From: Candidatus Kapaibacterium sp.
GTDB taxonomy: Bacteria > Bacteroidota > Ignavibacteria > Kapaibacteriales > HRBIN21
Length of the DNA: 64,000 bases
Reading direction: 5' to 3'
Assembly: GCA_938084565.1 (NCBI GenBank)
Contig: CALKEU010000005.1
Location: forward strand, 69,715-133,714
Shown: piece by piece, positions 16,456 through 25,385 of the stretch
Layout: every line of letters starts with the position of its first letter
How positions within the stretch are numbered: position 1 is the stretch's first letter
Position numbers and translations under genes: made by a program
Notes under the pieces: model-generated
Told to the model about the DNA's origin: nothing
The model's input: the letters and a program-made list of their open reading frames with translations, nothing else
Database searches by the model: none

Positions 16456-17709
16456 ATGTGGCGTATCTGGTGGGGATTGGCTCTGCTCGGTGGGAGTCTG
16501 TGGGCACAGCAGAAGCTGCTCATTCCGATGGATTTGACGCAGACAAACCATCTGAAGGCCTATGGCGTTGCGTATTGGAATTTGCAGCAAGGGCGTTGGG
16601 TAGATTGGCTGCTGAACTATCGGGGCGGGTCTTTTCTCATGGAGTATGTGCCGGAGCTTGCGCTCGAGTGTCGGCTCCGGGGGGTTTCCTTCCAGGTACT
16701 CTCGGCGGCCGAGGCAGCACAAGTCTATGCTGAGGTACAGAGCCCGGACGTCAACATGGATGTGGTCCGCCTTGAACGAGCACCGCGATTGGCCGTCTAC
16801 GTCATGCCAACGGCGAAACCGTGGGATGATGCCGTACAGCTTGCGCTCGACTACGCCCAAATCCCGTACGATAAAGTCTGGGACGAAGAGGTGCTAGCCG
16901 GAAAGTTGAAGGAGTATGACTGGCTGCATTTGCACCATGAGGATTTCACAGGCCAGTATGGTAAGTTCTGGGCTGCCTTCGGACACACGACGTGGTACCA
17001 ACAGCAGGTTGCGCTCCAGGAGGCAACCGCGCGCAAGCTGGGCTTCCGTAAGGTCTCAGAGCTCAAGAAGGCGGTGGTGATGGCTATCCGAGAGTTTGTC
17101 CTCAACGGTGGCTTTATGTTCGCCATGTGTAGTGCCACCGATACCTACGACATTGCCCTAGCGGCCCGCAATGTGGATATCTGCGCCGAGATGTTCGATG
17201 GAGATCCGGCTGACCCTAATGCGAACCAGAAGCTGGATTTCTCCCTCACGTTTGCCTTCCAAAACTTCACGCTGGAGATGAACCCGTACGTGTACGAATT
17301 TTCCAACATCGATGTCGGTCCGACAGGCTTGGCCGATCCCAGCTCGGACTACTTCACGTTGTTCGACTTCTCGGCTCGCTATGACCCTGTACCAACGATG
17401 CTGACGCAGTGCCATGTCAACGTCATCCATGGCTTCCTTGGGCAGACGACGGCGTTCCGGGAGGAGCTCCTCAAGCCTTCGGTTGTGATTCTCGGCAAGC
17501 GCGAGGGGACGAACGAGGTCAAGTATATCTATGGCTCGGTCGGCCGTGGGATGTTTGCCTGGTATGGCGGGCATGATCCGGAAGATTACCAGCATGCCGT
17601 GGGAGATCCGCCGACGGATCTGTCGCTCTATCCCAATTCACCGGGATATCGCCTGATTTTGAACAACGTCCTCTTCCCCGCTGCACGTAAGAGGAGCCTC
17701 AAGACTTAA
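16456..17709 (+). CDS. Exported protein of the family often labelled 'asparagine synthetase B' in Bacteroidota; function unknown
   Basis: A 417-residue protein with a signal peptide (MWRIWWGLALLGGSLWAQ). It goes on KLLIPMDLTQTNHLKAYGVA and WLLNYRGGSFLM. I recall close relatives across Bacteroidota that databases call 'asparagine synthetase B', but no amidotransferase or synthetase motif is visible, and a periplasmic protein could hardly play that role. Other conserved-looking parts are LHLHHEDFTGQYGKFW (about 160), GGFMFAMCSATDTYDIALA (about 220) and MFAWYGGHDPEDYQHAVGD near the end. The N-terminal part hints at a flavodoxin/GATase1-like alpha-beta fold. The end overlaps the convergent rel gene by 4 bases. 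Confidence 0.7.
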   Translation: MWRIWWGLALLGGSLWAQQKLLIPMDLTQTNHLKAYGVAYWNLQQGRWVDWLLNYRGGSFLMEYVPELALECRLRGVSFQVLSAAEAAQVYAEVQSPDVNMDVVRLERAPRLAVYVMPTAKPWDDAVQLALDYAQIPYDKVWDEEVLAGKLKEYDWLHLHHEDFTGQYGKFWAAFGHTTWYQQQVALQEATARKLGFRKVSELKKAVVMAIREFVLNGGFMFAMCSATDTYDIALAARNVDICAEMFDGDPADPNANQKLDFSLTFAFQNFTLEMNPYVYEFSNIDVGPTGLADPSSDYFTLFDFSARYDPVPTMLTQCHVNVIHGFLGQTTAFREELLKPSVVILGKREGTNEVKYIYGSVGRGMFAWYGGHDPEDYQHAVGDPPTDLSLYPNSPGYRLILNNVLFPAARKRSLKT

Positions 17710-19922
17710 GGGCTTTCGAAGCGCGCAACGGTGTGAACCCCACGAATTTTCCGGAGCTTGTCCACGATACGCTCCAGGTGCTCTGTGTTGCGGACGTAGA
17801 GAGTGAACACGCCTTCGAAGAGTCCGCTATAGCTGTCGATGTTGACGCTCCGAATATTGGTGCGGTCACATGCGACGATGGCTTTCGTGATGTCGTGTAA
17901 CATCCCAGGCCGGTCATCGCCTGTGATGCGGAGAGCCGCAATGAATTGCTCCTCGCCCACATTGCCCCAGCGCAGCTGTACAAGGCGAGGATGGTTGTTC
18001 TGGAGCATGTCCTGCACGTTCTTACACGTGCGGCGGTGAACGCGGATACCGCTGCCGATAGTGATAATGCCGACGATGTCATCGCCAGGGATCGGATTAC
18101 AGCAGCGGGCGTAGGAGTACAGGAGCGGAGTCCCATCGGTTGAGGTGCCTACTAGTTCTATTCCCCGGCTCTGCTGGCGAGCGGCTTCGGCAATCTGTTC
18201 GGGCGAGGGGAGGGAGGGGGGCTCAGCAGTAGGCTGGCCATTGCGCTGGAGAAGTTCGATGACCAGTTCGGGGGTAATGGCTCCGGTTCCGAGGGCATAG
18301 AAGAGGGCGGAGCGATTATCATACTTGAGGGCGTGCGCGATGCGCTCCAGATCTTCATCCCGGACATTCAGGTGGAGCTTGCGCAAGCGTTTCTCGAGCA
18401 AGTGTTGCCCCTCCTGCTGCTTGAGACGCCTCTGCTCGTTGAGGTAGCGGCGGATGTATGATTTGGCTTTGTGCGTGACGACGATTTGCTCCCAATCACG
18501 GCTGGGGGCTTGGTGCTTGGAGGTGAGAATCTCAACTTGGTCGCCCGTTTGAAGTTTATAGTTCAGCGGGACGATGCGCCCGTTGACTTTCGCCCCGATG
18601 CAATGGTGGCCGATCTCGGTGTGGATTGCAAAGGCAAAATCAAGGGGGGTTGCACCTTTCGGGAGGCGTTTGAGCTCGCCCTTAGGGGTGAAGACGTAGA
18701 TTTCGTCCTGGTAGAGATTGAGCCGGAAGCTCTCCAACAGCTCTTGGGCGGCTTCCTCGCGGGAGCGCTTCTCGAAGAGTTCACGCACCCACTGGATCCA
18801 CTCCTCTAATTCGGGGTCATCGTCCCAGCGTGGGGCGGCACCATAGGAGGCTTTGTAGCGGAAGTGGGCAGCAACGCCGCGTTCGGCAATTTCGTGCATT
18901 GCGCGGGTACGGATCTGAATCTCGACAGGCCTTCCTTCAGGGCCGATAACCGTGGTGTGGAGCGAACGGTAGCCATTCTTCTTGGGCACAGCGATGAAGT
19001 CCTTGAAGCGCTCAGGGATGGGGGTAAACAGCTGTGTGACGAGGCCGTAGACGAAGTAGCACTCGTTGCTGTCGTCGGTGTCCAAGATGATGCGGATGGC
19101 GAAGAGATCGTAGATTTCCTCCAGCGGCTTACCGCGGGTGACCATCTTCTGGTAGATGGAGTAAAGGTTCTTGGGCCGCCCAGTGATCTCGAAGCGGAGG
19201 CCATGGAGGCGGAGCTGGCGCTCGATAGGCTCAATGACGCCCTGGATGTATGCCTCGCGCTCGGCGCGGCTGGCCTGGAGGGCTTGAGCCAGCGAGGCAT
19301 AGGCCTCAGGATTGAGTGCCTTGAAGGAGAGATCCTCCAGCTCCCATTTGAGATTGGCCAGCCCCAGCCGGTGAGCAAAGGGGGCATAAATGTCGAGCGT
19401 CTCCCGTGCAATACGCCGGCGCCGTTCTGGCGGGAGGACATCGAGCGTCCGCATGTTGTGCAGGCGATCGGCTAACTTGATGAGGATAGCCCGGACGTCA
19501 CGAATCAGAGAGAGCAAGAGCTTGCGGTACGTTTCCGCTTCGGTAACCGTTCGGTTCTCGACAATGCCGCTGATCTTCGTGACACTATCGACGATCTCAG
19601 CGATCGTGCTTCCGAATTCAGCCTGGATATCCTGCAGCGTGAATTCCGTGTCTTCAATAACGTCGTGCAACAGGGCTGCAGCCACGGAGATATCGTCGAG
19701 AGCGATGTCGCGGGCTACAATGCGAGCAACCTCTACTGGGTGCGTGTAGTACGGCTCACCTGAGGCTCGGAGGCTCTCTTTGTGAGCCTCAAGGCAGAAA
19801 TGGAAAGCTTTGCGGATGAGATGTTCGTCGCAGCGGGGGAGAGCGGAACGGCAGTCTTCCAGGAGGGCCTCCAGGAGGCTTTCCGGGGATACCGATGGCT
19901 GTATTACGGCCGAGGATGCCAT
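17706..19922 (-). CDS. rel: Bifunctional (p)ppGpp synthetase/hydrolase (Rel/SpoT family)
   Basis: A 738-residue stringent-response enzyme. It has an N-terminal HD hydrolase domain (HPVEVARIVA then LLHDVIEDTEFTLQDI, about 60-110), a synthetase domain (YSIYQKMV, DLFAIRIILD, GYRSLHTTVIGPEGRPVEIQIRT, about 250-350), a TGS domain (IYVFTPKGELKRLPKGATPLDFA, about 415-470), a zinc-finger-like helical region with YARCCNPIPGD, and a C-terminal ACT domain (about 660-738). The intact HD motif and synthetase residues suggest that both activities are kept. The length matches long RSH proteins. It is transcribed divergently from the coiled-coil gene pair and convergently with the exported protein. Confidence 0.95.
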   Translation of the reverse strand: MASSAVIQPSVSPESLLEALLEDCRSALPRCDEHLIRKAFHFCLEAHKESLRASGEPYYTHPVEVARIVARDIALDDISVAAALLHDVIEDTEFTLQDIQAEFGSTIAEIVDSVTKISGIVENRTVTEAETYRKLLLSLIRDVRAILIKLADRLHNMRTLDVLPPERRRRIARETLDIYAPFAHRLGLANLKWELEDLSFKALNPEAYASLAQALQASRAEREAYIQGVIEPIERQLRLHGLRFEITGRPKNLYSIYQKMVTRGKPLEEIYDLFAIRIILDTDDSNECYFVYGLVTQLFTPIPERFKDFIAVPKKNGYRSLHTTVIGPEGRPVEIQIRTRAMHEIAERGVAAHFRYKASYGAAPRWDDDPELEEWIQWVRELFEKRSREEAAQELLESFRLNLYQDEIYVFTPKGELKRLPKGATPLDFAFAIHTEIGHHCIGAKVNGRIVPLNYKLQTGDQVEILTSKHQAPSRDWEQIVVTHKAKSYIRRYLNEQRRLKQQEGQHLLEKRLRKLHLNVRDEDLERIAHALKYDNRSALFYALGTGAITPELVIELLQRNGQPTAEPPSLPSPEQIAEAARQQSRGIELVGTSTDGTPLLYSYARCCNPIPGDDIVGIITIGSGIRVHRRTCKNVQDMLQNNHPRLVQLRWGNVGEEQFIAALRITGDDRPGMLHDITKAIVACDRTNIRSVNIDSYSGLFEGVFTLYVRNTEHLERIVDKLRKIRGVHTVARFESP

Positions 19923-19926
19923 AGCT

Positions 19927-19934
19927 TAGCTTTG
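19927..19934 (+). promoter_or_regulatory. TAnnTTTG -7 promoter box (TAGCTTTG)
   Basis: TAGCTTTG matches TAnnTTTG and lies about 50 bases before the ATG at 19983, in the divergent gap between rel and the coiled-coil gene pair. No -33 element is apparent. Confidence 0.35.
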
Positions 19935-19982
19935 CTAGAAAGCGGCCGATATTCTCGACTGTAGAATGTTCGAGTGCCTCAG

Positions 19983-20255
19983 ATGAAGTCGCGGCGGTGG
20001 TATGCCCACCACAGACTTCCCCGCCGGTTCTACGAGGAGCTGGCCGAGGAGGGGCTGCTCTATGCGTTCTTGCAGGAACATTGTGCTGACCTCTTGCAGA
20101 GAGACGAACAATTTCGGTATGACATGTACGAGATCCTCCTGCGGTGCGCCCCGAAGCCTGAGGCAGGGCTTGAACGGGATTTGCTCTCTGAGCTCTCCGA
20201 AGCGCTGAGCTACTTCCTTGAGTATACACGCCCATGGCGGAAAGCAAAGCTTTGA
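19983..20255 (+). CDS. Small hypothetical cytoplasmic protein
   Basis: A 90-residue protein that I do not recognise. It starts with a basic patch (MKSRRWYAHHRLPRRFYEEL) and is otherwise acidic and helical, with no signal peptide or membrane segment. ATG 19983 is used; a GTG 9 bases earlier is possible. Its last 22 bases overlap the start of the next gene, a coiled-coil membrane protein, so the two are very likely made together and may interact. Confidence 0.6.
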   Translation: MKSRRWYAHHRLPRRFYEELAEEGLLYAFLQEHCADLLQRDEQFRYDMYEILLRCAPKPEAGLERDLLSELSEALSYFLEYTRPWRKAKL

Positions 20256-21052
20256 GCGCAGAGATTCTGGCTCTCTTTCACACCGTCCGGCAGCAGGCTC
20301 ATGCCTATGCGGAGGCCTTTGCCCAGGTAGAGGAACTGCTGCAACAGCTGCAGCGCCAACGTGAGCTCCTCTACGCTCAAGTCGACTCGCTTCGCCAGCG
20401 GCAAGAGGCCCTTGTCGGACAATTCCAGCGCCAGGTCGAACAACTTCTCGGCTTGCTGACCGAGCGGGCTGCCGTGCTGCAGGAGATTACAGCTCGTATG
20501 GAGCGCATTGAAGCTCTAGCGCATCACGTCAGTCAGCTCCCCGAACGCTTTGCTGGTCAGGTTGCCGAAGCATTAGCACAGATGCAGCAGAGTGTCCGTG
20601 GAACCGAGCAGAAGATTGCTCTTGTTCTGCGGAGCCTCCAAGAGGAGCTTACGCTCGTCCAACAGCGCCTTCAGGCTGTCCGTTTGCTCTGCCAGAGCGA
20701 TGTTGGAAGACTACAGCAGAAGCTTGAGAGCGTACAGGCCTTGCTGGATCAGCTGCGAGAGGCAATTCTGCAGAGCGTGGAACATCGCCTTCAGCCGTTG
20801 GAGCACCAACTGGCAGAACTAGCTACAGCTGTCGTACAGTTGGAGAAGCAGCCCGTGGAATCGCCGGCGGTAGCGCCCAGCCCAAGCGGAGAGATGCACG
20901 AATGGATGCGGCAGATGCGGTATGAGTTTCAATTTCTCGAGCAAGGGATCGTACGGCTGAAAAAGTCCGTGGCTGCGGCCTTGATCCTCTGTGCGATTCT
21001 GGCCGTTGGTATGGTAGGGCTGCTTCTCCTCATTCTCGGTGGTGGTCGCTAA
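20234..21052 (+). CDS. Coiled-coil protein with C-terminal membrane anchor
   Basis: A 272-residue protein. Almost all of residues 1-215 is heptad-like helix rich in Gln, Leu, Glu and Arg (for example EELLQQLQRQRELLYAQVD and LQKLESVQALLDQLREAIL). A short Pro/Ser linker and a final hydrophobic segment (about 247-269: AAALILCAILAVGMVGLLLLIL) follow. The layout is that of a tail-anchored cytoplasmic coiled coil. The function is unknown; candidates are a division, chromosome-organising or envelope-scaffold role. It overlaps the 90-residue gene upstream and precedes htrA by about 70 bases. Confidence 0.65.
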   Translation: MAESKALSAEILALFHTVRQQAHAYAEAFAQVEELLQQLQRQRELLYAQVDSLRQRQEALVGQFQRQVEQLLGLLTERAAVLQEITARMERIEALAHHVSQLPERFAGQVAEALAQMQQSVRGTEQKIALVLRSLQEELTLVQQRLQAVRLLCQSDVGRLQQKLESVQALLDQLREAILQSVEHRLQPLEHQLAELATAVVQLEKQPVESPAVAPSPSGEMHEWMRQMRYEFQFLEQGIVRLKKSVAAALILCAILAVGMVGLLLLILGGGR

Positions 21053-21122
21053 TACGAGGGGGGGTGAGCGTTCGTCTAAAGACACGCCAACGGGTTTGTT
21101 GGAAAAAGGGTGAGTCTCGCCT

Positions 21123-22679
21123 ATGGATCGGCGCACGTTGTTGGCAGCTATCGCGCTCGTCGGTATTGGTATGGTCATTGGCGTTGTGCTGGTTTCTCAC
21201 CTTGGTTCGGGCAGCATCATTGGTTCGGTCATTGCCAAGACGGGCACGCCTACGCAAGTTGGGGCCAAGCAGCCACCGGTGCAGGCAGTTGAAAGCATTC
21301 GCCAGTTTAACCGTGTCTTCGTTGAGGCAGCTAACGCGGTGATGCCCTCCGTTGTAGGTATCCGTGTCGTACGGGAACAGGGGGGAAGCAGGCGAATGTT
21401 TGAGTTCTTCGGGCCCTTCCGCCGCTTTTTCGAGGAGCGAATTCCTGAAGAGATAACCCCGCCACCGCAGCGTGCCCAAGGCTCGGGAGTCATCGTGACG
21501 GAGGATGGCTACATTGTGACCAACAATCACGTGATCGAAGGGGCAAAGGAAGAGGACATTCGGGTCATTACGCACGACGGCAAGGAATATCGGGCTAAAA
21601 TTGTGGGGAGGGATCCGCTGACGGACCTGGCACTGCTCAAGATTGAGGCTCGTGGGCTCAAGCCGGCCTACTTCGGCAATGTGGACGATATCCAAGTGGG
21701 GGAGTGGGTCATTGCAGTCGGAAATCCTTTGGGCTTGCGCTCGACGATTACGGCCGGTATTGTCAGCGCCACCGGGCGCGGAGGACTGGGGGTCATCAGC
21801 GGGGATCCCTACGCTGTGGAGAACTTCATTCAAACTGATGCTGCCATCAACCCCGGCAACAGTGGCGGGGGGCTCTTCACGCTGCAGGGAGCACTCATCG
21901 GCATTAATACTGCCATTGCTACGACGACGGGCTTCTACCAGGGCTACGGCTTCGCCGTACCGGTCGATATTGTCCGGGCAGTGGTGGAAGACCTGATGGA
22001 AGATGGGAAGATCGATCGTGGCTACATTGGGGTACAAATCCAGCCGGTGGACGATGTCACGGCCAAAGCGCTCGGCCTGGAGAAGCCGCAAGGGGCAATT
22101 GTCTCCAATGTGCTAAAGGGCAGCGCTGCTGAACGAGCCGGCATCAAGGAAGGGGATGTGATCTTGGAATTCGATGGCATCCCGATTCGGAGCCCCAACC
22201 ATCTTCAGGGGTTGGTTGTAACGCGGCGTGCCGGACAGACGGTTCGATTGACAATTTGGCGGGATGGCAAGAGGCTCGACAAAAACGTCACGCTGCGCCG
22301 TCGGGATGAGGATACCACGGCGAGCCGGACCAGCGGTACAGAGCCGTCGGAGAGCTCGTCCGAGGAGGGGCGCTCGGTGGATTTAGAGAAGCTGGGGTTC
22401 AGCATTGGAGCGCTCTCCGAGCAGACGCGCTCGCGCCTTGAGGTGGAGTATGGGGTCGAAGTGCGGCGGGTGACACCATATAGCTATGCTTGGGAGCGTG
22501 GTCTGCGCTCGGGGGATGTCATCACGCACGTTGCCAATACGCCTGTCCGCTCGGTGGCGGAGTTCCGCCGTTTGCTAGGACAGCGGAAAGCCGGGGAGGC
22601 GGTGCTACTCCGGGTCGTCTCCCTCGGTCCGGATGGAGAGGTCGTGCGGCGTATTGTTTCGCTGGAGATACCCTCGTAG
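21123..22679 (+). CDS. degP: HtrA/DegP-type periplasmic serine protease with two PDZ domains
   Basis: A 518-residue trypsin-like protease for envelope protein quality control. An N-terminal membrane anchor or signal (LLAAIALVGIGMVIGVVLV) is followed by the protease domain with the full catalytic triad: His136 in TNNHV, Asp168 in DPLTDLALL and Ser247 in GNSGGG. PDZ1 lies at about 300-390 (GYIGVQIQ onward) and PDZ2 at about 425-515 (YGVEVRRVTPYSYAWERGLRSGDVI). The signal has no obvious cleavage motif, so it may remain anchored as in DegS. Ser/Thr/Glu-rich spacer residues join the PDZ domains. The end lies 18 bases from the convergent lyase gene. Confidence 0.94.
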   Translation: MDRRTLLAAIALVGIGMVIGVVLVSHLGSGSIIGSVIAKTGTPTQVGAKQPPVQAVESIRQFNRVFVEAANAVMPSVVGIRVVREQGGSRRMFEFFGPFRRFFEERIPEEITPPPQRAQGSGVIVTEDGYIVTNNHVIEGAKEEDIRVITHDGKEYRAKIVGRDPLTDLALLKIEARGLKPAYFGNVDDIQVGEWVIAVGNPLGLRSTITAGIVSATGRGGLGVISGDPYAVENFIQTDAAINPGNSGGGLFTLQGALIGINTAIATTTGFYQGYGFAVPVDIVRAVVEDLMEDGKIDRGYIGVQIQPVDDVTAKALGLEKPQGAIVSNVLKGSAAERAGIKEGDVILEFDGIPIRSPNHLQGLVVTRRAGQTVRLTIWRDGKRLDKNVTLRRRDEDTTASRTSGTEPSESSSEEGRSVDLEKLGFSIGALSEQTRSRLEVEYGVEVRRVTPYSYAWERGLRSGDVITHVANTPVRSVAEFRRLLGQRKAGEAVLLRVVSLGPDGEVVRRIVSLEIPS

Positions 22680-22697
22680 GCTGTCTGGTGGCCGGGC

Positions 22698-25343
22698 TCA
22701 CAGCGGTTGGAAGCGCGCGGTGAAGAAGCGCAGGACCGGGGGTTCGTAGACCATGCGGAGACCGCGGACACTGTGCCGCCGTTGCCACACGGCTCGGAGG
22801 CCTTCAACCACGGAAGCCATGTGGGCCGATGTATAGACCCGCCGGGGGAGTGTGAGCCGTACCAGCTCTAGCCGGGGATACCGGTGGCGGCCTGTGCGGG
22901 GATCGCGTCCGGCCGAGACCGTACCCCGTTCCATGGAGCGCACACCGCTTTCCAAGTACAACTCTGCGGCCAGTCGTTGAGCGGGGAACTCATCCTGTGG
23001 GATGTGGGGGAAGAAGCGCCGTGCGTCGACATAGACAGCATGGCCTCCGATGGGAAGGACAATTGGGATGCCTTCGGCGTGGAGAGCTTCCCCAAGCTGT
23101 CGGACTTGCTCAATGCGGGAACGGAGGTAGTCGAGAGAGAGCATTTCACGGAGTCCGTAAGCCATGGCTAAGAGGTCACGAGCAGCTAGCCCCCCCGTGT
23201 ATTGCTCCCCCTCATAGAAGCGCAGCAGACGGACCATGCGCCGATAGAGCTCGGCATCGCGAACAGCAATGAAGCCGCCGATATTGACGAGCGGGTCTTT
23301 CTTGGCTGAGAACGTTATGCCATCGGCATAGCTCATGAGCTCGCGGAGGATATCCGCAGGAGGACGCCCCGTCTGTCCAGGCTCTCGCTGGTGGATGAAG
23401 TAGGCATTTTCCGCACAGCGTGTTGCATCGAAGATGAGTCGAACACCGTAGCGGCGTGCTACGGCAGCTAAGCGCCGAGTCCCCTCCAGCGAAACGGGCT
23501 GCCCGCCGGCCATGTTGACGTTCATCTCCAGACAGATGTACGCGATGTTCTCTGCTCCGTGCCGCTGGATGAACTCCTCTACGGCGTCGACATCCATGTC
23601 CCCCTTGAAGGGGTAGAGGTCTTCGGGGTCGTGTGCTTGGGGGACGATGAGGTCGACGAAAATGCCGCCAGCTCGCTCTTGGTGCTCACGCGTGGTGGTG
23701 AAGTACATGTTGTTCAGCACGTACTGCCCTGGTCGGATGAGGGTTTGCGAGAGAATGTGCTCGGCAGCACGGCCCTGGTGCGTGGGGATAACGAAGGGGA
23801 ATCCAAGCACCTCAGAAACGGTGGCGGAGAATATTTCCCAGGCACTGCTCCGGTTGAGAGGCTCTGGCGCCTGCAGGAGGGCTGCCCATTGTTGATCGCT
23901 CTGTGCGGAGGTACCCGAGTCAGTCAGCAGGTCAATGGCGACATCCTCCGAGCGGAGGAGGAATGTGTTATAGCCGGCGCGGTGCAGCGCTTCCTGGCGT
24001 TCTTGCCGACTTCGATAGCTGAGGAGTTCCACATGCTTGATGCGGTAAGGGGGCAGAGTGGGTGGGAGCGGAAGATCGGGCAGGGGCGGAAACTCATGCT
24101 CGGGGACGAAGCGAGCTTCCTCCTGCCATGGCTCCTCGAGGGGATCTACAGGATGGAGAGTCGGAAGCTCCGGAGCTATGGCGCGGAGGTGCTCGAGCGC
24201 AGTGAGGGTATACGTGAAATGCTCGGGCACATACCGGCGGAGGGGCAAAGCTAGCCAGAGGCGGTTAGTATTGATGCCGATACGGATCCCCGAGAGGAGG
24301 TAGAGCGCGGCTGCAAGTGAAGCGAGTTCTTCAGGACGTGCAGGCCGTCCGAAGTCTTCCGCTGGCACATGAATGCCCCAGAGCCCGCTGTCGGGGTGAA
24401 AGTTGCGGCGCGATAGTTCTTCCCGCAACCATTCCCGCACCGCTGCATGGTGGCGGAAGAGCTCCGGACGGGTAAGTGCCTCGTGAAGTCCACGGGCGAG
24501 GGCTTCCATGTCACGGCCAGCAAGCCCCCCGTAGGTGTGCAGACCTTCGTAGACGACAACGAGTGATTGTACCTGCTGCAGGATTTCAGGGTCGGTGCCG
24601 CAGAGGAGAGCTCCCGTGTGCGCAAATCCATCTTCGCGGGCGTTCCATACCGTCACTACAGTGCGGGCTGCTAGCTCTCGTATGAGATCGATCGGGACCC
24701 CCTGTAAGGCGCAATGGGCAAAGCAGCTGGAGGCGTTCCACAGGATTGCAACTCCGTGCTCGGCGGCAACTTCGAAGCTTTCGCCAAGGGCTGTCAAGTC
24801 TGTCAGAGGGAAGCCCATGACTTCGGGCGTCAGACGCCAGTAAAAGAGTGTGGGGATGCGCTCGTGTAACAGGGTTTTGAGCGCTGGTAGGTCTGGAGCA
24901 ATGCCGGCAGAGCTTTCAGCAATCGGGATCGGAATGAGCTCTGCCCCAGCACGGCTGAAGTGAAAGTGCTCCAGAGGGCTCAAAGGCCCGTGCAGCACTC
25001 GGCTGTGCTGTGAGAAGAAGATATGGCCCAGGAGGTTGAGAGCCCCGCGTCCGCGATGGGTCGGCACGACCCATGCTGTGCCAAAGGCCATCTGCGCAAT
25101 GCGCTCCAGGTTGTAGAAATTGGTGCTTCCGGCGTACGCCTCGTCGCCGATGAGCATTCCCGACCATTGAGAATCGCTCATAGCATGGAGCCCGCGAAAG
25201 TGGGCCAGGTCAATCAGGACCTCTTCGTGGGCGAGGCGATAGACATTGTAGTGGGCGTGCTGGAGCGCACGTTGGCGTTCTTCAGCGGACAGACGGTCCG
25301 AGAGCTCGACTGTCTTAATGCGGTAAGGCTCTGGCGGATACAT
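22698..25343 (-). CDS. Tandem-fused tyrosine phenol-lyase-like protein: degenerate N-half, PLP-binding C-half
   Basis: One uninterrupted 881-residue frame holds two copies of the tyrosine phenol-lyase/tryptophanase fold (N-half about 1-395, Pro-rich linker 395-431, C-half 432-881). The C-half keeps the PLP machinery: THQGR (521-525), MYFTTT (Phe548/Thr549), VNMAGGQP, DATRC (Asp639), SAKKD with Schiff-base Lys682, SMERG (Arg806), VRLTLPRR (Arg829) and the ending FFTARF. It is closer to tyrosine phenol-lyase than to TnaA. The N-half has NARED (Glu237 for Lys682), NASSC (Asn203 for Asp639) and lacks the Arg829 equivalent, so it cannot be a normal PLP enzyme. Yet it keeps GDEAYAGS (Tyr70) and LHTYGG (Tyr271), which the C-half has lost (Leu496; QYTGG). 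A composite active site is therefore possible. The substrate is unproven; L-tyrosine-type beta-elimination is the first guess. Confidence 0.88.
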   Translation of the reverse strand: MYPPEPYRIKTVELSDRLSAEERQRALQHAHYNVYRLAHEEVLIDLAHFRGLHAMSDSQWSGMLIGDEAYAGSTNFYNLERIAQMAFGTAWVVPTHRGRGALNLLGHIFFSQHSRVLHGPLSPLEHFHFSRAGAELIPIPIAESSAGIAPDLPALKTLLHERIPTLFYWRLTPEVMGFPLTDLTALGESFEVAAEHGVAILWNASSCFAHCALQGVPIDLIRELAARTVVTVWNAREDGFAHTGALLCGTDPEILQQVQSLVVVYEGLHTYGGLAGRDMEALARGLHEALTRPELFRHHAAVREWLREELSRRNFHPDSGLWGIHVPAEDFGRPARPEELASLAAALYLLSGIRIGINTNRLWLALPLRRYVPEHFTYTLTALEHLRAIAPELPTLHPVDPLEEPWQEEARFVPEHEFPPLPDLPLPPTLPPYRIKHVELLSYRSRQERQEALHRAGYNTFLLRSEDVAIDLLTDSGTSAQSDQQWAALLQAPEPLNRSSAWEIFSATVSEVLGFPFVIPTHQGRAAEHILSQTLIRPGQYVLNNMYFTTTREHQERAGGIFVDLIVPQAHDPEDLYPFKGDMDVDAVEEFIQRHGAENIAYICLEMNVNMAGGQPVSLEGTRRLAAVARRYGVRLIFDATRCAENAYFIHQREPGQTGRPPADILRELMSYADGITFSAKKDPLVNIGGFIAVRDAELYRRMVRLLRFYEGEQYTGGLAARDLLAMAYGLREMLSLDYLRSRIEQVRQLGEALHAEGIPIVLPIGGHAVYVDARRFFPHIPQDEFPAQRLAAELYLESGVRSMERGTVSAGRDPRTGRHRYPRLELVRLTLPRRVYTSAHMASVVEGLRAVWQRRHSVRGLRMVYEPPVLRFFTARFQPL

Positions 25344-25377
25344 CGGTGCAGACGCACATGTAAACTATCGTGGGCGG

Positions 25378-25385
25378 CAAAACTA
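25378..25385 (-). promoter_or_regulatory. TAnnTTTG -7 promoter box for the TPL-like gene (TAGTTTTG)
   Basis: On the minus strand TAGTTTTG matches TAnnTTTG exactly, and its first three bases are the rlmN stop codon TAG. Start of the lyase gene is 35 bases downstream. The lyase therefore seems to have its own promoter at the very end of rlmN. Confidence 0.5.

Noticed and set aside
22698-25343. Two separate lyase genes joined by a sequencing error
   Set aside because: The frame is continuous through a well-formed Pro-rich linker, and no ATG with a ribosome-binding site precedes the C-half; the first Met in it is residue 546.
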